Shown: positions 37,761-47,243, counted from the stretch's first letter. The stretch: 64,000 nucleotides of DNA from Stieleria bergensis (GCA_007745635.1 CP036272.1:1903900-1967899), one strand, 5' to 3'. The notes: a model not told the origin generated them from the sequence alone. Translations and numbers: made by a program.

Positions 37761-38453
37761 GTGAAAGTCGCAACACCGGCGACCGATGTGCATCTGAATC
37801 CTCTGGCCAGAAACGTGCTCGAAGCCGAGTGGCAGCGGCAGAGTCAGCAAGGCTTTGCCAAGTTTGATTGTGGTCCTGGTGACTTCACGAATCTGATTCA
37901 AGCCATCGACATGACGGCAGCGGTTGCGGGCAGTTACATTGAAGTCGGATGTTTTCGTGGCAACAGCTCCTGTGTAGCGATGCGACACATGGCCGAAAAG
38001 CAACTCTCACGAAACTGTTTCTTTTTGGATGTCTTCGATGGCTTCGATTATCCGGAAGCTCAGCAGAGCGCGGATTGCATGTGGCAAGGAACACATCAAA
38101 CCGAAGGCCGCGACGTCGTTGCCGAACGCATCCAGCAATTTCAACGACCAGAGCAAGGCCTAAAGGCCAATGTTTTGCGTCGCGACATCATCGGCGATCC
38201 GCTTCCAGATGACGTGGATCAGATCGCCTTGGCAAACATTGATGTTGATCTCTATGAAGCCGTCGCTGCAGCGCTGCCTAAGATTGCCGAGCGGATGGTG
38301 CACCGTGGCGTGATGATTGTTGAAGACCCTGGACACACGCCAATGCTCATTGGCAGTCGTTTGGCCTTGGATGAATTCATGGCAACCGATCTCGGCAGCC
38401 AATGCATCAGTCTGTACATGGAGTCCGGTCAAACGTTCTTGATTCGCGATTAA
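37761..38453 (+). CDS. TylF/MycF-like SAM-dependent O-methyltransferase
   Basis: 230 aa from the GTG at 37761; the frame is open to 37491, but the first ~90 residues look non-coding, so the start is uncertain. Class-I SAM methyltransferase of the macrocin O-methyltransferase type: SYIEVGCFRGNSSCVAMRHM (motif I), FFLDVFDGFDYPE, ANIDVDLYEAVAAALP (metal/substrate Asp) and MIVEDPGHTPML. Substrate unknown; relatives methylate sugar hydroxyls or other polar hydroxyls. Convergent with the AST cluster. Confidence 0.72.
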   Translation: MKVATPATDVHLNPLARNVLEAEWQRQSQQGFAKFDCGPGDFTNLIQAIDMTAAVAGSYIEVGCFRGNSSCVAMRHMAEKQLSRNCFFLDVFDGFDYPEAQQSADCMWQGTHQTEGRDVVAERIQQFQRPEQGLKANVLRRDIIGDPLPDDVDQIALANIDVDLYEAVAAALPKIAERMVHRGVMIVEDPGHTPMLIGSRLALDEFMATDLGSQCISLYMESGQTFLIRD

Positions 38454-38501
38454 CGCTCCGAAGACGTACTGCGAGCGTATCGTTCACGCCGCTTCTTGAG
38501 G

Positions 38502-39830
38502 TTACGTTTGGAAGGGATAAAGTGGGCCGCAGCCGATGGTGTCCGTCAGATCCTCTAATGCATCTCGAACTTCCCCTGCCAAGCCAGGGGCAGCCAAGTC
38601 TTCGATCGCCAGCTGATCGCGATAGTGTCGCCTGACCCAATGGCACAGCTCATCGATGGATGTCTCATCCAGTAGGAAACTGCGATTGATCGCCTGCTGC
38701 TCTGCTGGAGTCAGCGGTACGCGCAGACGCAAGCAAGCGGGACCGCCGCCGTTACTCATCGATTGCCTGACATCAACAAAGTGCACGTTTTGAATCGGGT
38801 TGGCCGGGTCAGTGGTCAGTTGGTCTAGGAATTGCGTCACTGCTGGCGAATCCTGACAATCTGTGGGGGCGACCAGAGACATGTGGTCCATCGCGCCGTT
38901 GGGCGCGGCCAATAATTGGCTGTTGAACAAATAGGATTGCACGGCGTCTTCTAATGACACTTGCTGTTCACTGACCATGATGGGTTGAAAGTTTGGCAGC
39001 CATTGCTTGAGGGTTGCAAAGGCTGCCGAGCGATCATCGGCGTGATAGGCAGATTCGTGAAACAGCAACACGGGCCCGTTGCCAACGGCAACGACGTCGT
39101 TGTGAAATGCGCCGCCATCGATCGCTCGTGGATTCTGCCGGAGCATGATGGGGTGACGATCGCCGTGCCGCCGCGCGATGGCTTGGCTGGCCGATAAGGT
39201 TTGTCGAGCGGGAAAGCGTGATCCCGCAGTGGTTTCGCCGTGCACGAAAAGACTGACGCCAGGTTGATCGTTGTGACAACATAACCGAGTATGGTTAGCG
39301 GCCCCTTCGTCAGAAAAACTCGCTTGTGCTGGCAGCGGTGGATGGACTTGGAAATGCACCGAGTTGCAGAAGATTGACTCAAGCGATCGCTGCGTTTGTT
39401 TCGCTTCCAAATGCCGATGAGCGTTGGCGATCAAGTTCGCCGGGGTAAAGTGCACCCGGCCATCGCCGCTCTCTGCAGAAACCGTGACCGTTGCCGCGTT
39501 AGCAGCCCACATGCTGGAGGCACTGTATGCTACTGACAGCAGGTGAGGCGCGTCCTTGGCCGCCGATTGGATGACCGCGTCATCGCTCCCGCTAAAGCCC
39601 AGCGTTCGCAGGAAGTTGAAGTCAGGCCTTGCTTGAGGCGGCAAGAATCCTTGCTGGTACCCCAGACGCACCAGAAGTCGCATCTTTTCCAGACCTTGCA
39701 GCGCCGCTTGTTTTGGATGCGAGACCTGTTTCGAATGGCGGTGCGATGCCAGGTTGCCAAACGATAATCCACCATAATGGTGCGTGGGACCGATCAGTCC
39801 ATCAAAATTGATTTCCTGCACCGCTGTCAT
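38502..39830 (-). CDS. astB: N-succinylarginine dihydrolase
   Basis: 442 aa, the usual length. Hydrolyses N2-succinylarginine to N2-succinylornithine, two ammonia and CO2. N-terminal DGLIGPTHHYGGLSFGN; the guanidino-modifying-enzyme triad is visible: a Glu in the 170s, the His of GGAFHNDVVAVGN, and the nucleophile in MSNGGGPACLRLRV (C366; E. coli Cys365). The ATG overlaps the astD stop (ATGA, 4 bases), so the two are translationally coupled. Last gene of the cluster. Confidence 0.95.
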   Translation of the reverse strand: MTAVQEINFDGLIGPTHHYGGLSFGNLASHRHSKQVSHPKQAALQGLEKMRLLVRLGYQQGFLPPQARPDFNFLRTLGFSGSDDAVIQSAAKDAPHLLSVAYSASSMWAANAATVTVSAESGDGRVHFTPANLIANAHRHLEAKQTQRSLESIFCNSVHFQVHPPLPAQASFSDEGAANHTRLCCHNDQPGVSLFVHGETTAGSRFPARQTLSASQAIARRHGDRHPIMLRQNPRAIDGGAFHNDVVAVGNGPVLLFHESAYHADDRSAAFATLKQWLPNFQPIMVSEQQVSLEDAVQSYLFNSQLLAAPNGAMDHMSLVAPTDCQDSPAVTQFLDQLTTDPANPIQNVHFVDVRQSMSNGGGPACLRLRVPLTPAEQQAINRSFLLDETSIDELCHWVRRHYRDQLAIEDLAAPGLAGEVRDALEDLTDTIGCGPLYPFQT

Positions 39831-41299
39831 TGTTGAATCCCGTTTAAATCGGGGACGGACTGGGATCTGGACAACGCGTTGATGTTGCTAGCCTGCGGCC
39901 ACGCGCAGTAATCAGCTGCATAAAAGGCACTGGGGCGATGATTGCCGCTGCAGCCGACGCCGCCAAAGGGCATTGCGCTGGAGGCTCCAGCGGTGGGCGC
40001 GTTGACGCTGGTGACGCCCGCGCGGATCTGGTTAAGAAAGCTCCCCTGCTCTGCTGTATGGTCACCGATGAAACCGGCTGCCAGTCCATACCGAGTGTGG
40101 TTGGCGAGATCAATCGCTTCTTGCACCGACTTGACGCGATAAACCTGCAATAAGGGGCCAAACCATTCTTGGTCCGGGGCGGTGCTGTTTCGTGGTGCGT
40201 CCGATTGCAAGCATGGAGTCATGTCGATGATCCCAGGGGACAGGTAAGCATCATGCTCGTGCGGTTTCATTTCAGCCAGGATTTGGCCTCCCAATTCTTG
40301 TAGCCTGTGCTGGGCGGCCAGCAGTCGCTTGGCGGTGTTGCCATTGATCACTGGCCCCATAAAGGGTTGCGGCTGATGCATGTTGACTCGGCCGATGGTG
40401 ATCTTGCTGGCGAGATCCAACACCGCACGCAGTGTTTGTTCGCAGGCTTCGCTTTCGACCATGATCAGTCGTCGAGCGCAGGTGCAGCGTTGCCCCGTTG
40501 ACAGAAAGGCGCTTTGCAAGATCGTGGCGGCAGCGAAATCAGGAGCATGTTCGGGCGACAAGATCAGTGGATTGTTCCCACCCATCTCAAGGGCACAGAT
40601 GACTTCCGTGCGGCCGGCCAATTGGCGATGGATCGTTTGTCCGGTCGCCGATGAGCCTGTGAACAAGACGCCCGCAATGGGGTTTTCAATCAGTCGTTTG
40701 CCTACCGCAACGGAGCCTTGCACAAGATTGATGACGCCGGGTGGTAAATCGGTTTGCAACCAGAGTTTGAGCGTTGCCTCAGCAGTGGCCGGCGTCAATT
40801 CACTGGGTTTGAGCACGACGGTGTTACCAGCCAGTAAGGCAGGAACAATGTGTCCATTCGGCAAATGGCCAGGGAAATTGTAAGGGCCGAAGACCGCCAG
40901 CACGCCATGTGGACGATGTCGAAGATGTCGAGTGCCGTCATCTTGATTGCCCGTTCGCTGCTGGTAGGCGGTTTCACTGATCGCGATCTTGTTGACCATT
41001 GCAGTGACTTCGGTCAAGCATTCCCACAGCGGTTTGCCTGTTTCCAGGTGGATCGTGTTAGCCAGTTGATCACGGTTTGCTTGCAGGACTTCAGCAAACT
41101 GTTGGCAGATCCCCAGACGAGTTTCAAAGCCGAGCCCTGACCAGGGCTGAAACGCCGCTTGCGCCGACGCGATGGCTCGGTCGACCTGCTGCTCAGACGC
41201 TGCGTGTCCTTGCCAAACGGTCTGTGTTTCGTCTGGTGAAAACGATTCCATCGGTGCCGCTTCACCTGTGGTCCACCGGTTGTCAATCAAGAGGCTCAT
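39827..41299 (-). CDS. astD: N-succinylglutamate-5-semialdehyde dehydrogenase
   Basis: 490 aa NAD-dependent aldehyde dehydrogenase; oxidises succinylglutamate semialdehyde to succinylglutamate. Motifs: GVLAVFGPYNFPGHLPNGHI, NAD site LFTGSSATGQTIHR, catalytic glutamate in ALEMGGNNPLI, nucleophile C272 in STGQRCTCARRL, and the AstD-like DQEWFGPLLQVYRV. It follows astA after 14 bases and overlaps astB by four. Confidence 0.94.
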   Translation of the reverse strand: MSLLIDNRWTTGEAAPMESFSPDETQTVWQGHAASEQQVDRAIASAQAAFQPWSGLGFETRLGICQQFAEVLQANRDQLANTIHLETGKPLWECLTEVTAMVNKIAISETAYQQRTGNQDDGTRHLRHRPHGVLAVFGPYNFPGHLPNGHIVPALLAGNTVVLKPSELTPATAEATLKLWLQTDLPPGVINLVQGSVAVGKRLIENPIAGVLFTGSSATGQTIHRQLAGRTEVICALEMGGNNPLILSPEHAPDFAAATILQSAFLSTGQRCTCARRLIMVESEACEQTLRAVLDLASKITIGRVNMHQPQPFMGPVINGNTAKRLLAAQHRLQELGGQILAEMKPHEHDAYLSPGIIDMTPCLQSDAPRNSTAPDQEWFGPLLQVYRVKSVQEAIDLANHTRYGLAAGFIGDHTAEQGSFLNQIRAGVTSVNAPTAGASSAMPFGGVGCSGNHRPSAFYAADYCAWPQASNINALSRSQSVPDLNGIQQ

Positions 41300-41313
41300 G
41301 AGATTCCTTTTGT

Positions 41314-42375
41314 TTATTGTCCTGCGGTGCCAACGACGGGCAGTTGTGTGGGTGAGGTATGACGCTTGGGTTTGGCGATCATCCGGACGGAGTCGCCGGG
41401 TTGGATGGCCAGCATCTGCCGTTGTTCCGCAGTCAACTGAACGTCAGTGTCATTGCTGCAGAGCTTCGCCTGAATCACACGAAAGGAATACAGCGAGCAA
41501 TTGGAAACGATCCATGAAGACGTTTCACCGTCGGCGATGGGATCGCTGGTGGTTTGACGATGGACGGCGGATTGAACACTGGTGATCTCCTTGGTTCTGG
41601 CTCTCAAGATAGGGCCGCCATCAAAGATGTCGACCATTTGCTCATACTCAAAGCCTTCTTCGTAAAGCAGTTCAACGGCGCGCACGGTGTTGCGATGCGG
41701 TTTGCCGATGAAGTGTCTGGCATCTTCGGGTAACAGGCAGGTGTAGATCGGATACCTGGGCATCAGTTCGGTGATGAATTGGTTGGAGCCTTGGCCGCAT
41801 AACGCGTCAGCCTCGGTAAACGACATCTCAAAAAAATGCTCGCCCAGTCCTGACCAGAAGGGACAGTAGTTTTCGTCGTCGATCCAGCCACGCATCTCGG
41901 CAATGACATGATCGGCGAAGCGATCGAGATGCTGGCCAATCAACAAGTATCGTGATCGCGAAAGCCAGTGCCCATTGCCGCGATACTCTGGATCCAAAAA
42001 CAGCGTGCCAACTTCGGCGCAGTCCGTGTAGTCATTGCTGAGATGCAAGACCTCTGACTGCACGCGTTTATTGAGCGAGTGGGAATGGTGTGCCAGTTTG
42101 ATCAAGCGATACGCATAAAAGGCTTGATCGGTCCCCGTATGACCATAGGCCGCAGCAGTGCCGATGACGCGCTCGTGTTCGCTGTCGATCATGACCAGCA
42201 AAAAGTAATCGCTGGGATCGGGGTGAGCGCGCGTAAAGCTCGCTTGTGAACGCTCGATCTTTCCGCGCAACGTGTCTCGATCGTTGGTCAGTGACGTGAT
42301 GCCTTTGCTGGCAATGCTGGCCAAATGCAGTAGCCCAGAGAGGTCCTTTTGTTCAACTGGGCGAATGTACAGCAT
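41314..42375 (-). CDS. astA: Arginine N-succinyltransferase
   Basis: 353 aa; transfers succinyl from succinyl-CoA to the alpha-amino group of arginine, first step of the AST pathway. GNAT-fold hallmarks of AstA: MLYIRPVEQKDLSGLLHLA at the N-terminus, GTLFLDPEYRGNGHWLSRSR (acyl-CoA binding), WSGLGEHFFEMSFTEAD and PIYTCLLPEDARHFIGKPH. The C-terminal tail is somewhat diverged. It sits between the M20 hydrolase gene (58-base gap) and astD. Confidence 0.95.
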   Translation of the reverse strand: MLYIRPVEQKDLSGLLHLASIASKGITSLTNDRDTLRGKIERSQASFTRAHPDPSDYFLLVMIDSEHERVIGTAAAYGHTGTDQAFYAYRLIKLAHHSHSLNKRVQSEVLHLSNDYTDCAEVGTLFLDPEYRGNGHWLSRSRYLLIGQHLDRFADHVIAEMRGWIDDENYCPFWSGLGEHFFEMSFTEADALCGQGSNQFITELMPRYPIYTCLLPEDARHFIGKPHRNTVRAVELLYEEGFEYEQMVDIFDGGPILRARTKEITSVQSAVHRQTTSDPIADGETSSWIVSNCSLYSFRVIQAKLCSNDTDVQLTAEQRQMLAIQPGDSVRMIAKPKRHTSPTQLPVVGTAGQ

Positions 42376-42433
42376 GATGCGGTCCTCGGTTCAAAGGTCT
42401 GGGAAGGAACAAACCGGCGTCCGGTATCAATCG

Positions 42434-43660
42434 TCAACGCAGCGTTTGCTTGGCAAGCAAGCTGGATATCAAAAATGCCGTCAGTTGTGTTCGCGGGACG
42501 AAGCTATTGATGTCGGCGTATTCCTGGTTGCTATGAATGTTGGCCCCACAGACACCCAGTGTATCGATGTTGGTCAGTCCCGCCGCCGCCAGGTTGTTGC
42601 CCTCACAGCAACCGCCGGTGGCGTTGTACTGAATCGGAATCTCCAAACGTTGACCACACTCGCAAAGCACATCAAACATCGCTCGCAGGTCCGGAGTCAT
42701 CGGTTTGGGCGGGCGGCTAAAACTGCCTTGAAACGTGACGTCAAGTTGATGTTGGCTGGCAACCGACTCGGCAATCCCTTGGAATCGTTGCTCGATGTTC
42801 ATTTGTTCGGTTGTGAAGACTCGCGCATTAAAACGCACAACCGCCAAGTCAGGGACGACATTTTCGGGGCTACCGCCAGCGATTCGACTGACGTTGACGG
42901 TGATGCCTAATGCTTCGTCACTCAGTTGGGAAAGTTGTGTGCTGGCATCACAGGCAGCGATCACTGCGTTGCGACCGTCAAAGAATTTGCGGCCGGCGTG
43001 AGTGCTTTTGCCGCGGAGGATCAATGCAAAGTTGCCACTGCCTTTGCGTGCTCCTGCGAGTGTGCCGTCGGCCAATGCTGGCTCAAAAGTCAGCCCAAAG
43101 TGGGCGTCCTTGGCCAACGAAGTTAAAACGGGGCCGGAGGCCAGTGAGCCGATCTCTTCATCCGGAGAGATCGCCACCGTGAAGCCGATCTGGTCCGCTA
43201 ACGGACTGTTGTTAATCGCTTTGCAGGCTTCTAACATCACCACCAGTCCGCCTTTCATGTCGGCCGTCCCAGGGCCATGCAGCTGGTGACCCGAGATCTT
43301 GCAGTTTTGGAATGGCCCGTCATGCCGGTGCACAGTGTCGTAGTGCCCGGTCAGCAAGAATTGCAGCGGTGCCGATGGCCGCGTGTGATAGATCAGCATC
43401 TTTGCTGGTGCAACGGATTCAAATTCGCCAAGATCCGTCAGCCAGGGGGTGGCCGGCAGTTGACGGTGAGAGACGCTCTCAAAATGTGCACCAAACAGCC
43501 CATCAACCGCAGCTGCGGTTTGCTCAAGACTCGGTGGACAGAAACTGTCTGAGTTCAGGTTGCAAAGGTCAATGGTTTGCTGAACCAATCGATCGGTCTG
43601 CGGCGCCAGGTCTTCAGCCATCTGCGACTGAATGTCGATGATCTCAGACTTCGTTACCAT
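42434..43660 (-). CDS. M20-family hydrolase, candidate succinylglutamate desuccinylase
   Basis: 408 aa zinc aminoacylase/carboxypeptidase. Zn ligands and catalytic residues: TGHYDTVH, GPGTADMKGGL, PDEEIGS, the bridging region around FEPA, and the late NIHSNQEYAD. The dimerisation lid (RGKSTHAGRKFFDGRNA) is complete. It is the first gene of the AST cluster, and the usual final enzyme AstE (an M14-type deacylase) is absent, so I infer it removes succinate from succinylglutamate; glutamate carboxypeptidase-like or other N-acyl substrates are possible. ATG 43660 is chosen; the frame opens at 43798. Confidence 0.8.
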   Translation of the reverse strand: MVTKSEIIDIQSQMAEDLAPQTDRLVQQTIDLCNLNSDSFCPPSLEQTAAAVDGLFGAHFESVSHRQLPATPWLTDLGEFESVAPAKMLIYHTRPSAPLQFLLTGHYDTVHRHDGPFQNCKISGHQLHGPGTADMKGGLVVMLEACKAINNSPLADQIGFTVAISPDEEIGSLASGPVLTSLAKDAHFGLTFEPALADGTLAGARKGSGNFALILRGKSTHAGRKFFDGRNAVIAACDASTQLSQLSDEALGITVNVSRIAGGSPENVVPDLAVVRFNARVFTTEQMNIEQRFQGIAESVASQHQLDVTFQGSFSRPPKPMTPDLRAMFDVLCECGQRLEIPIQYNATGGCCEGNNLAAAGLTNIDTLGVCGANIHSNQEYADINSFVPRTQLTAFLISSLLAKQTLR

Positions 43661-43836
43661 TGTCAGTTTGCCCGCAGTGAGTCCCGAATGTCGCCCACTG
43701 CCAGTCATCTGAAGGAGTCGCGATCTCACTGTAGCATAGCACACCGAGGCGTTTGGGGTCTCGGGGCTGCAAGTCAGTTGTCTTGCCAGCGGAATCAAAC
43801 GCGCCGCGCGGGTTCACGGCACCCTATCGAACTTTC

Positions 43837-43855
43837 CGTGCAAGCACGGCACCCT
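43837..43855. repeat. Dispersed palindrome, copy 4 (core 43837-43848)
   Basis: CGTGCAAGCACGGCACCCT, with a partial CACGGCACCCT echo 25 bases upstream. Lies in the short gap between the PLD-like gene and the M20 gene. Confidence 0.7.
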
Positions 43856-43870
43856 GCGAAAGTCTGAACT

Positions 43871-44545
43871 CTAACCCAGGCTGTTCCAGAGTCGCTGAAA
43901 GGCTTTGCGAAACTGACCGACCAGGTAATCGTCGGCGGTGATGAGAAAGTTCTCGCTATTGTGCAGCGAGGCACTGCGTGTCCAGTTATAGCTTCCGGTC
44001 AGCAAGTGTTGATGATCGAAGATGGCGTACTTGTGATGCATGTGATGCTCGGTTTGATCGACGCGCACTTCGATCCCGGACTTCGCCAATGACTCGATAT
44101 CCGAACCCAGATCTTGTGACTTGTCGTTATCGGAGATGATTCGAATCTTGATGCCTCGATCATGGGCGTCGCTGATCGCTCGGCTGATGCGGTTGTCGGT
44201 AATCGTGAACACTGCGATGTCTGCGTTACGTCGAGTGGATTGGAACATGCGAATGATGCGTTCGGCGCATGGATCATCGGGGCTGAAATGGACTTCAGCG
44301 CCAGCCGAAGGCTGGCTGGCCGAACTGCCCTGGAGTGCCTTGACGACTTCTTCCAACCAACGCAGCACATCCGGCTGATTGGATTCGTTGATTGCTTCTT
44401 GAGCCATCTCGAAGGCTTCGCTGCGCGCGAGCGCCAGTTGATGCGTGTCTTGGCCACAGCGTTTGACCAGCGACTTGAGGTCGCGTTTTTCCCCGCGGGA
44501 AAGCCGGAAATCGCGAAACGATTGGCGCAGAACGTCTTCGAACAT
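43871..44545 (-). CDS. Phospholipase D-like nuclease/cardiolipin hydrolase
   Basis: 224 aa with a single HKD motif: H170-x-K172-x4-D177 (HHKYAIFDHQHLLTGSYNWT), so it should act as a dimer, like Nuc and MitoPLD. The N-terminal ~70 residues (SFRDFRLSRGEKRDLKSL) are a separate helical segment. It could cleave phosphodiesters in DNA, RNA or cardiolipin. The ATG at 44545 is used; longer frames to 45001 overlap the adjacent YHS-like gene and are not protein-like. Confidence 0.82.
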   Translation of the reverse strand: MFEDVLRQSFRDFRLSRGEKRDLKSLVKRCGQDTHQLALARSEAFEMAQEAINESNQPDVLRWLEEVVKALQGSSASQPSAGAEVHFSPDDPCAERIIRMFQSTRRNADIAVFTITDNRISRAISDAHDRGIKIRIISDNDKSQDLGSDIESLAKSGIEVRVDQTEHHMHHKYAIFDHQHLLTGSYNWTRSASLHNSENFLITADDYLVGQFRKAFQRLWNSLG

Positions 44546-44732
44546 GGCGTTGGCGAATAAAATGAGGAGTTGATTAGGAGAGCGATCTAAGGATAGCAAC
44601 GCGACATCGTACCGCCAGCAGAGGCAGTGGGTGTGCAACGTGAGTTGGTTCGATCCGCATGTAGGGGAGCGTTTTCTAGCGGCACTTCGAGGGCGTTCTT
44701 GCAGTGCTCGCGCAGCCTGAAACGGGCGCATG

Positions 44733-44761
44733 AAAAAACCGCAGCCCTGGATGAGCTGCGG
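44733..44761 (-). terminator. Intrinsic terminator of the YHS-like gene
   Basis: Stem CCGCAGC/GCTGCGG with a 9-base loop, then TTTTTT on the minus strand, ~30 bases beyond the stop codon at 44793. Confidence 0.8.
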
Positions 44762-44792
44762 TCGATTGATCTGAGGATCGGTCTTGGCCAGC

Positions 44793-45233
44793 TTACTTGG
44801 CTTTCTTGAACGCTTTGTCAAACGCTTTGTCGCTGAAGACCAAGTCCATTTTGGCTTTGGAGTCTTTGGTGCCGTCAAATTTGGCTTTGCAGTTGTTGCA
44901 GCAGAAGCCAACTTTGGTGCCTTCGACGCTGACCAACGTTGCCGGATTGACTTTGCCGCCACTGAAGGGGCAGCCTTTTTGTTCGTACTGTTTGGTGGCA
45001 ACCAGTTGGTGGTTTGCTTTGGTCGCGAAAGGCTTGCTGTCTTTGGCGAACTTGCCAGCGCATCCGCCGCAGCAGAAGTAGACTTTGCCGTCTTTGTAGT
45101 CGGCGGATTTATCAGCGGAGGCTGCTTTGGGAGCGATCACGCATTTGACTTCTTTCAAGTCAACTTCGCCCGCCCAAGCAGTGGCGGTTGCTACCAGCAG
45201 GATGGCCAAGGTCGAAGCAACGATCTTTTTCAT
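44793..45233 (-). CDS. Secreted Cys-rich YHS/TRASH-like metal-binding protein
   Basis: 146 aa. Signal peptide: KKIVASTLAILLVATATAWA, cleavage before GEVD. Two similar Cys-rich halves each end in a CC-x2-C motif: YFCCGGCAGKF and GFCCNNCKAKF, with extra cysteines upstream (VKCVI, CPFSG). This is the YHS/TRASH-like pattern that binds heavy-metal ions such as copper. Start is the ATG at 45233; a GTG 12 bases upstream is in frame. Strong terminator follows. Confidence 0.75.
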   Translation of the reverse strand: MKKIVASTLAILLVATATAWAGEVDLKEVKCVIAPKAASADKSADYKDGKVYFCCGGCAGKFAKDSKPFATKANHQLVATKQYEQKGCPFSGGKVNPATLVSVEGTKVGFCCNNCKAKFDGTKDSKAKMDLVFSDKAFDKAFKKAK

Positions 45234-45412
45234 GTTTAAGCTCACATCTGTAAGGGGACAAATTCAAAGTCAGTTACACGATAGGCAATTCGTCAAGACA
45301 AGTACAATCCCTTCGGTTTACCACGGGAAAGAATTGCGATTTTTCCTGGCTGAAGCCACCACGAGGCGTTTGCGGCGAGGCGCATCGTCGTGATCGCCTC
45401 TTCCCGGCCGAT

Positions 45413-46717
45413 TCACCCATTGAGCGGGTTTGTGAAGCCCGCTGGGATTCCGGTCAACGCGGTGATTCGGTCGCAAATTGCTGGATGAAGCCAGCTTGAA
45501 CGCTGCGTTTGCTCGTCCGAACCAGCGACCTTCTGCAATGCACTTGCCAGCGTTCGACCCGCCAATTCGGAGGTTTCGGGAACGCTTGCCAGCTCGGTTG
45601 CCTGGTCTAGATTTCGTCGAACCTGGCTGGCCACCTTTGGTGCGATTCTGCAAGCTGTACGATCGGCGTCGTATTCTGAGTAAAAGCTGACGATTCGCAG
45701 GATCGTGACTGTTGCGACGATTCCAACCAAAATCCCCAGCATTTCATCCCACAGTCCCAGTCCAGAGGTGCCGCCGAGATCGTCAATCAATTGCTGTGTG
45801 GCAAAGCCGAGTAACCAGGCGGGAACCAGTGCCAGCAAGCGAAGCGGTACATGGCGACGGCGGGAATGAGCGGCTTCGTGCAAGATCACCATCGACAACT
45901 CGGGACGTGTCAAATCGTTCACCAGGCGGTCGCTTAACATCATGATTCGCCGCTTGCCAAAGACACCAGCAATCATGGCATTGTAGATTCGCCCCCCGGT
46001 GTCCCAGAGCATCACGTTGCAGTTCGGCAGCCCCGCTGCGACGACAATCTCCCCTGTCCAACGTGCCAGTTGGGGCTCCAACGGATGCAATGGAAAGACG
46101 CGTCGGATCAACGTTGGCATGCCGAACAAGGCCGCTGCCAGCGTTGTGGTCCAAATCAACCACGCCGGAACGCCCAGAGGTGCCGCCACGAAATCAATGA
46201 AGTCAACGCAGGCCAGCAGCAATCCGATCGGCAGCAGGATCCAGCCGATCGTGCTGCGCATGGAAACCCACATGCTATGCAAAAACGATCGCAGGCCGGC
46301 CTTTGCATAGCCCATCCGGACCGCGAACCAATGATCTTTGGCCCAAACTCCGGCAACCATGCCCAGCATCGGCAACATCAGCAGCACCGCGTTGGCAAGC
46401 GTGGATTCGTCTAATCCAGCCAATGGCATTGCCGTCCGTCCAAACCCATAGCCCGCGATGCACAAGAAAATCAATCCAAGCGAAAACCAGCGAAAAGTCA
46501 CCAACTGTTTGTCGAACCAGCCAAAGCCAAGTTCTGTCGAGATTTCACCTTGGTTGATCGAGTCGGCTACGATTCGCACCGCCAGGAAACAGATCACCCA
46601 CCAGATCAGCACCGTCAGGCAACTGAGCAGCAATGCGTGGCTGAAGCTCTGGTGGCTGGCCGGAGCGGCTCCATAGCCCAATGAGAGCACGATGGCGAGA
46701 AAGTAATACAGTTGCAC
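45413..46717 (-). CDS. M48-family membrane metalloprotease
   Basis: 434 aa, with four to five N-terminal transmembrane helices before the protease core. HEAAH at 280-284 (VILHEAAHSRRRHVPLRLL) and the third-ligand segment EYDADRTA are complete, so it should be an active zinc metalloprotease of the HtpX/Ste24 type. The start is uncertain: the GTG at 46717 precedes the first helix (VQLYYFLAIVLSLGYGA); the frame continues to 46810 through two tandem duplications that I exclude. Confidence 0.78.
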   Translation of the reverse strand: MQLYYFLAIVLSLGYGAAPASHQSFSHALLLSCLTVLIWWVICFLAVRIVADSINQGEISTELGFGWFDKQLVTFRWFSLGLIFLCIAGYGFGRTAMPLAGLDESTLANAVLLMLPMLGMVAGVWAKDHWFAVRMGYAKAGLRSFLHSMWVSMRSTIGWILLPIGLLLACVDFIDFVAAPLGVPAWLIWTTTLAAALFGMPTLIRRVFPLHPLEPQLARWTGEIVVAAGLPNCNVMLWDTGGRIYNAMIAGVFGKRRIMMLSDRLVNDLTRPELSMVILHEAAHSRRRHVPLRLLALVPAWLLGFATQQLIDDLGGTSGLGLWDEMLGILVGIVATVTILRIVSFYSEYDADRTACRIAPKVASQVRRNLDQATELASVPETSELAGRTLASALQKVAGSDEQTQRSSWLHPAICDRITALTGIPAGFTNPLNG

Positions 46718-46721
46718 GGTA

Positions 46722-46763
46722 CTGAGAGATGCGAGGTCAGTGCTGAGAGATGCGAGGTCAGTG
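46722..46763. repeat. 21-bp tandem duplication
   Basis: CTGAGAGATGCGAGGTCAGT plus G, twice in direct succession (46722-46742, 46743-46763). Confidence 0.9.
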
Positions 46764-46786
46764 CTGAAAGACAGGATACCGGCACT

Positions 46787-46820
46787 CAGACACGGTGGTT
46801 CATCAGACACGGTGGTTCAT
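46787..46820. repeat. 17-bp tandem duplication
   Basis: CAGACACGGTGGTTCAT twice (46787-46803, 46804-46820). Confidence 0.9.
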
Positions 46821-47103
46821 CGGTCCGTCGTATAGGACACGATACTCTGTCCACGCCCTGCTCCAACTGCCGACGCTCCGATTTCCTGGGCTTCCCGCCG
46901 ACTGGGGGCCGGAAATGACAGTTGCTGCCGCTGGCGACCGCCGGAATCCCGAATGCCGCCCAATCGGCCAGCTAAATCGGCCAGCCCAATCAGCCCGTCA
47001 AGCTTGACACCAAAGTGCTGCAGACGCTTCGCTGTGGCGTGCTGGGGGAATCTTGGGACGCCATAAAAGGTTGTCTCCCAGCTGAATGCATCTTGATTGC
47101 GGG

Positions 47104-47132
47104 CCGACAAACCCTCGACCAGTTGGTAAAAT
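47104..47132 (+). promoter_or_regulatory. Candidate uvrA promoter
   Basis: CCGACA (47104-47109), 17-base spacer, TAAAAT (47127-47132), 110 bases upstream of the start codon. The -10 is near consensus; the -35 is moderate. Confidence 0.35.
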
Positions 47133-47243
47133 CTGGCGGTGCAATGACGGCGTCACCCCAGGGGGCACATGAAATTCAGCACATCGCAGGCAAAAGTGTC
47201 GAGCGCAACAACTACGGACCACCCACACGCGATCTCAAACGGA

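Larger units (their letters stand above)
46718..47243. other. Intergenic region upstream of uvrA with tandem duplications
   Basis: About 525 bases. It has two perfect tandem duplications: 21 bp at 46722-46763 and 17 bp at 46787-46820. A possible uvrA promoter is at 47104-47132. Open frames on both strands are not protein-like. Confidence 0.5.

Noticed and set aside
44546-45001. N-terminal extension of the PLD-like protein
   Set aside because: It is the antiparallel-frame shadow of the YHS-like gene on the same strand and crosses its terminator.
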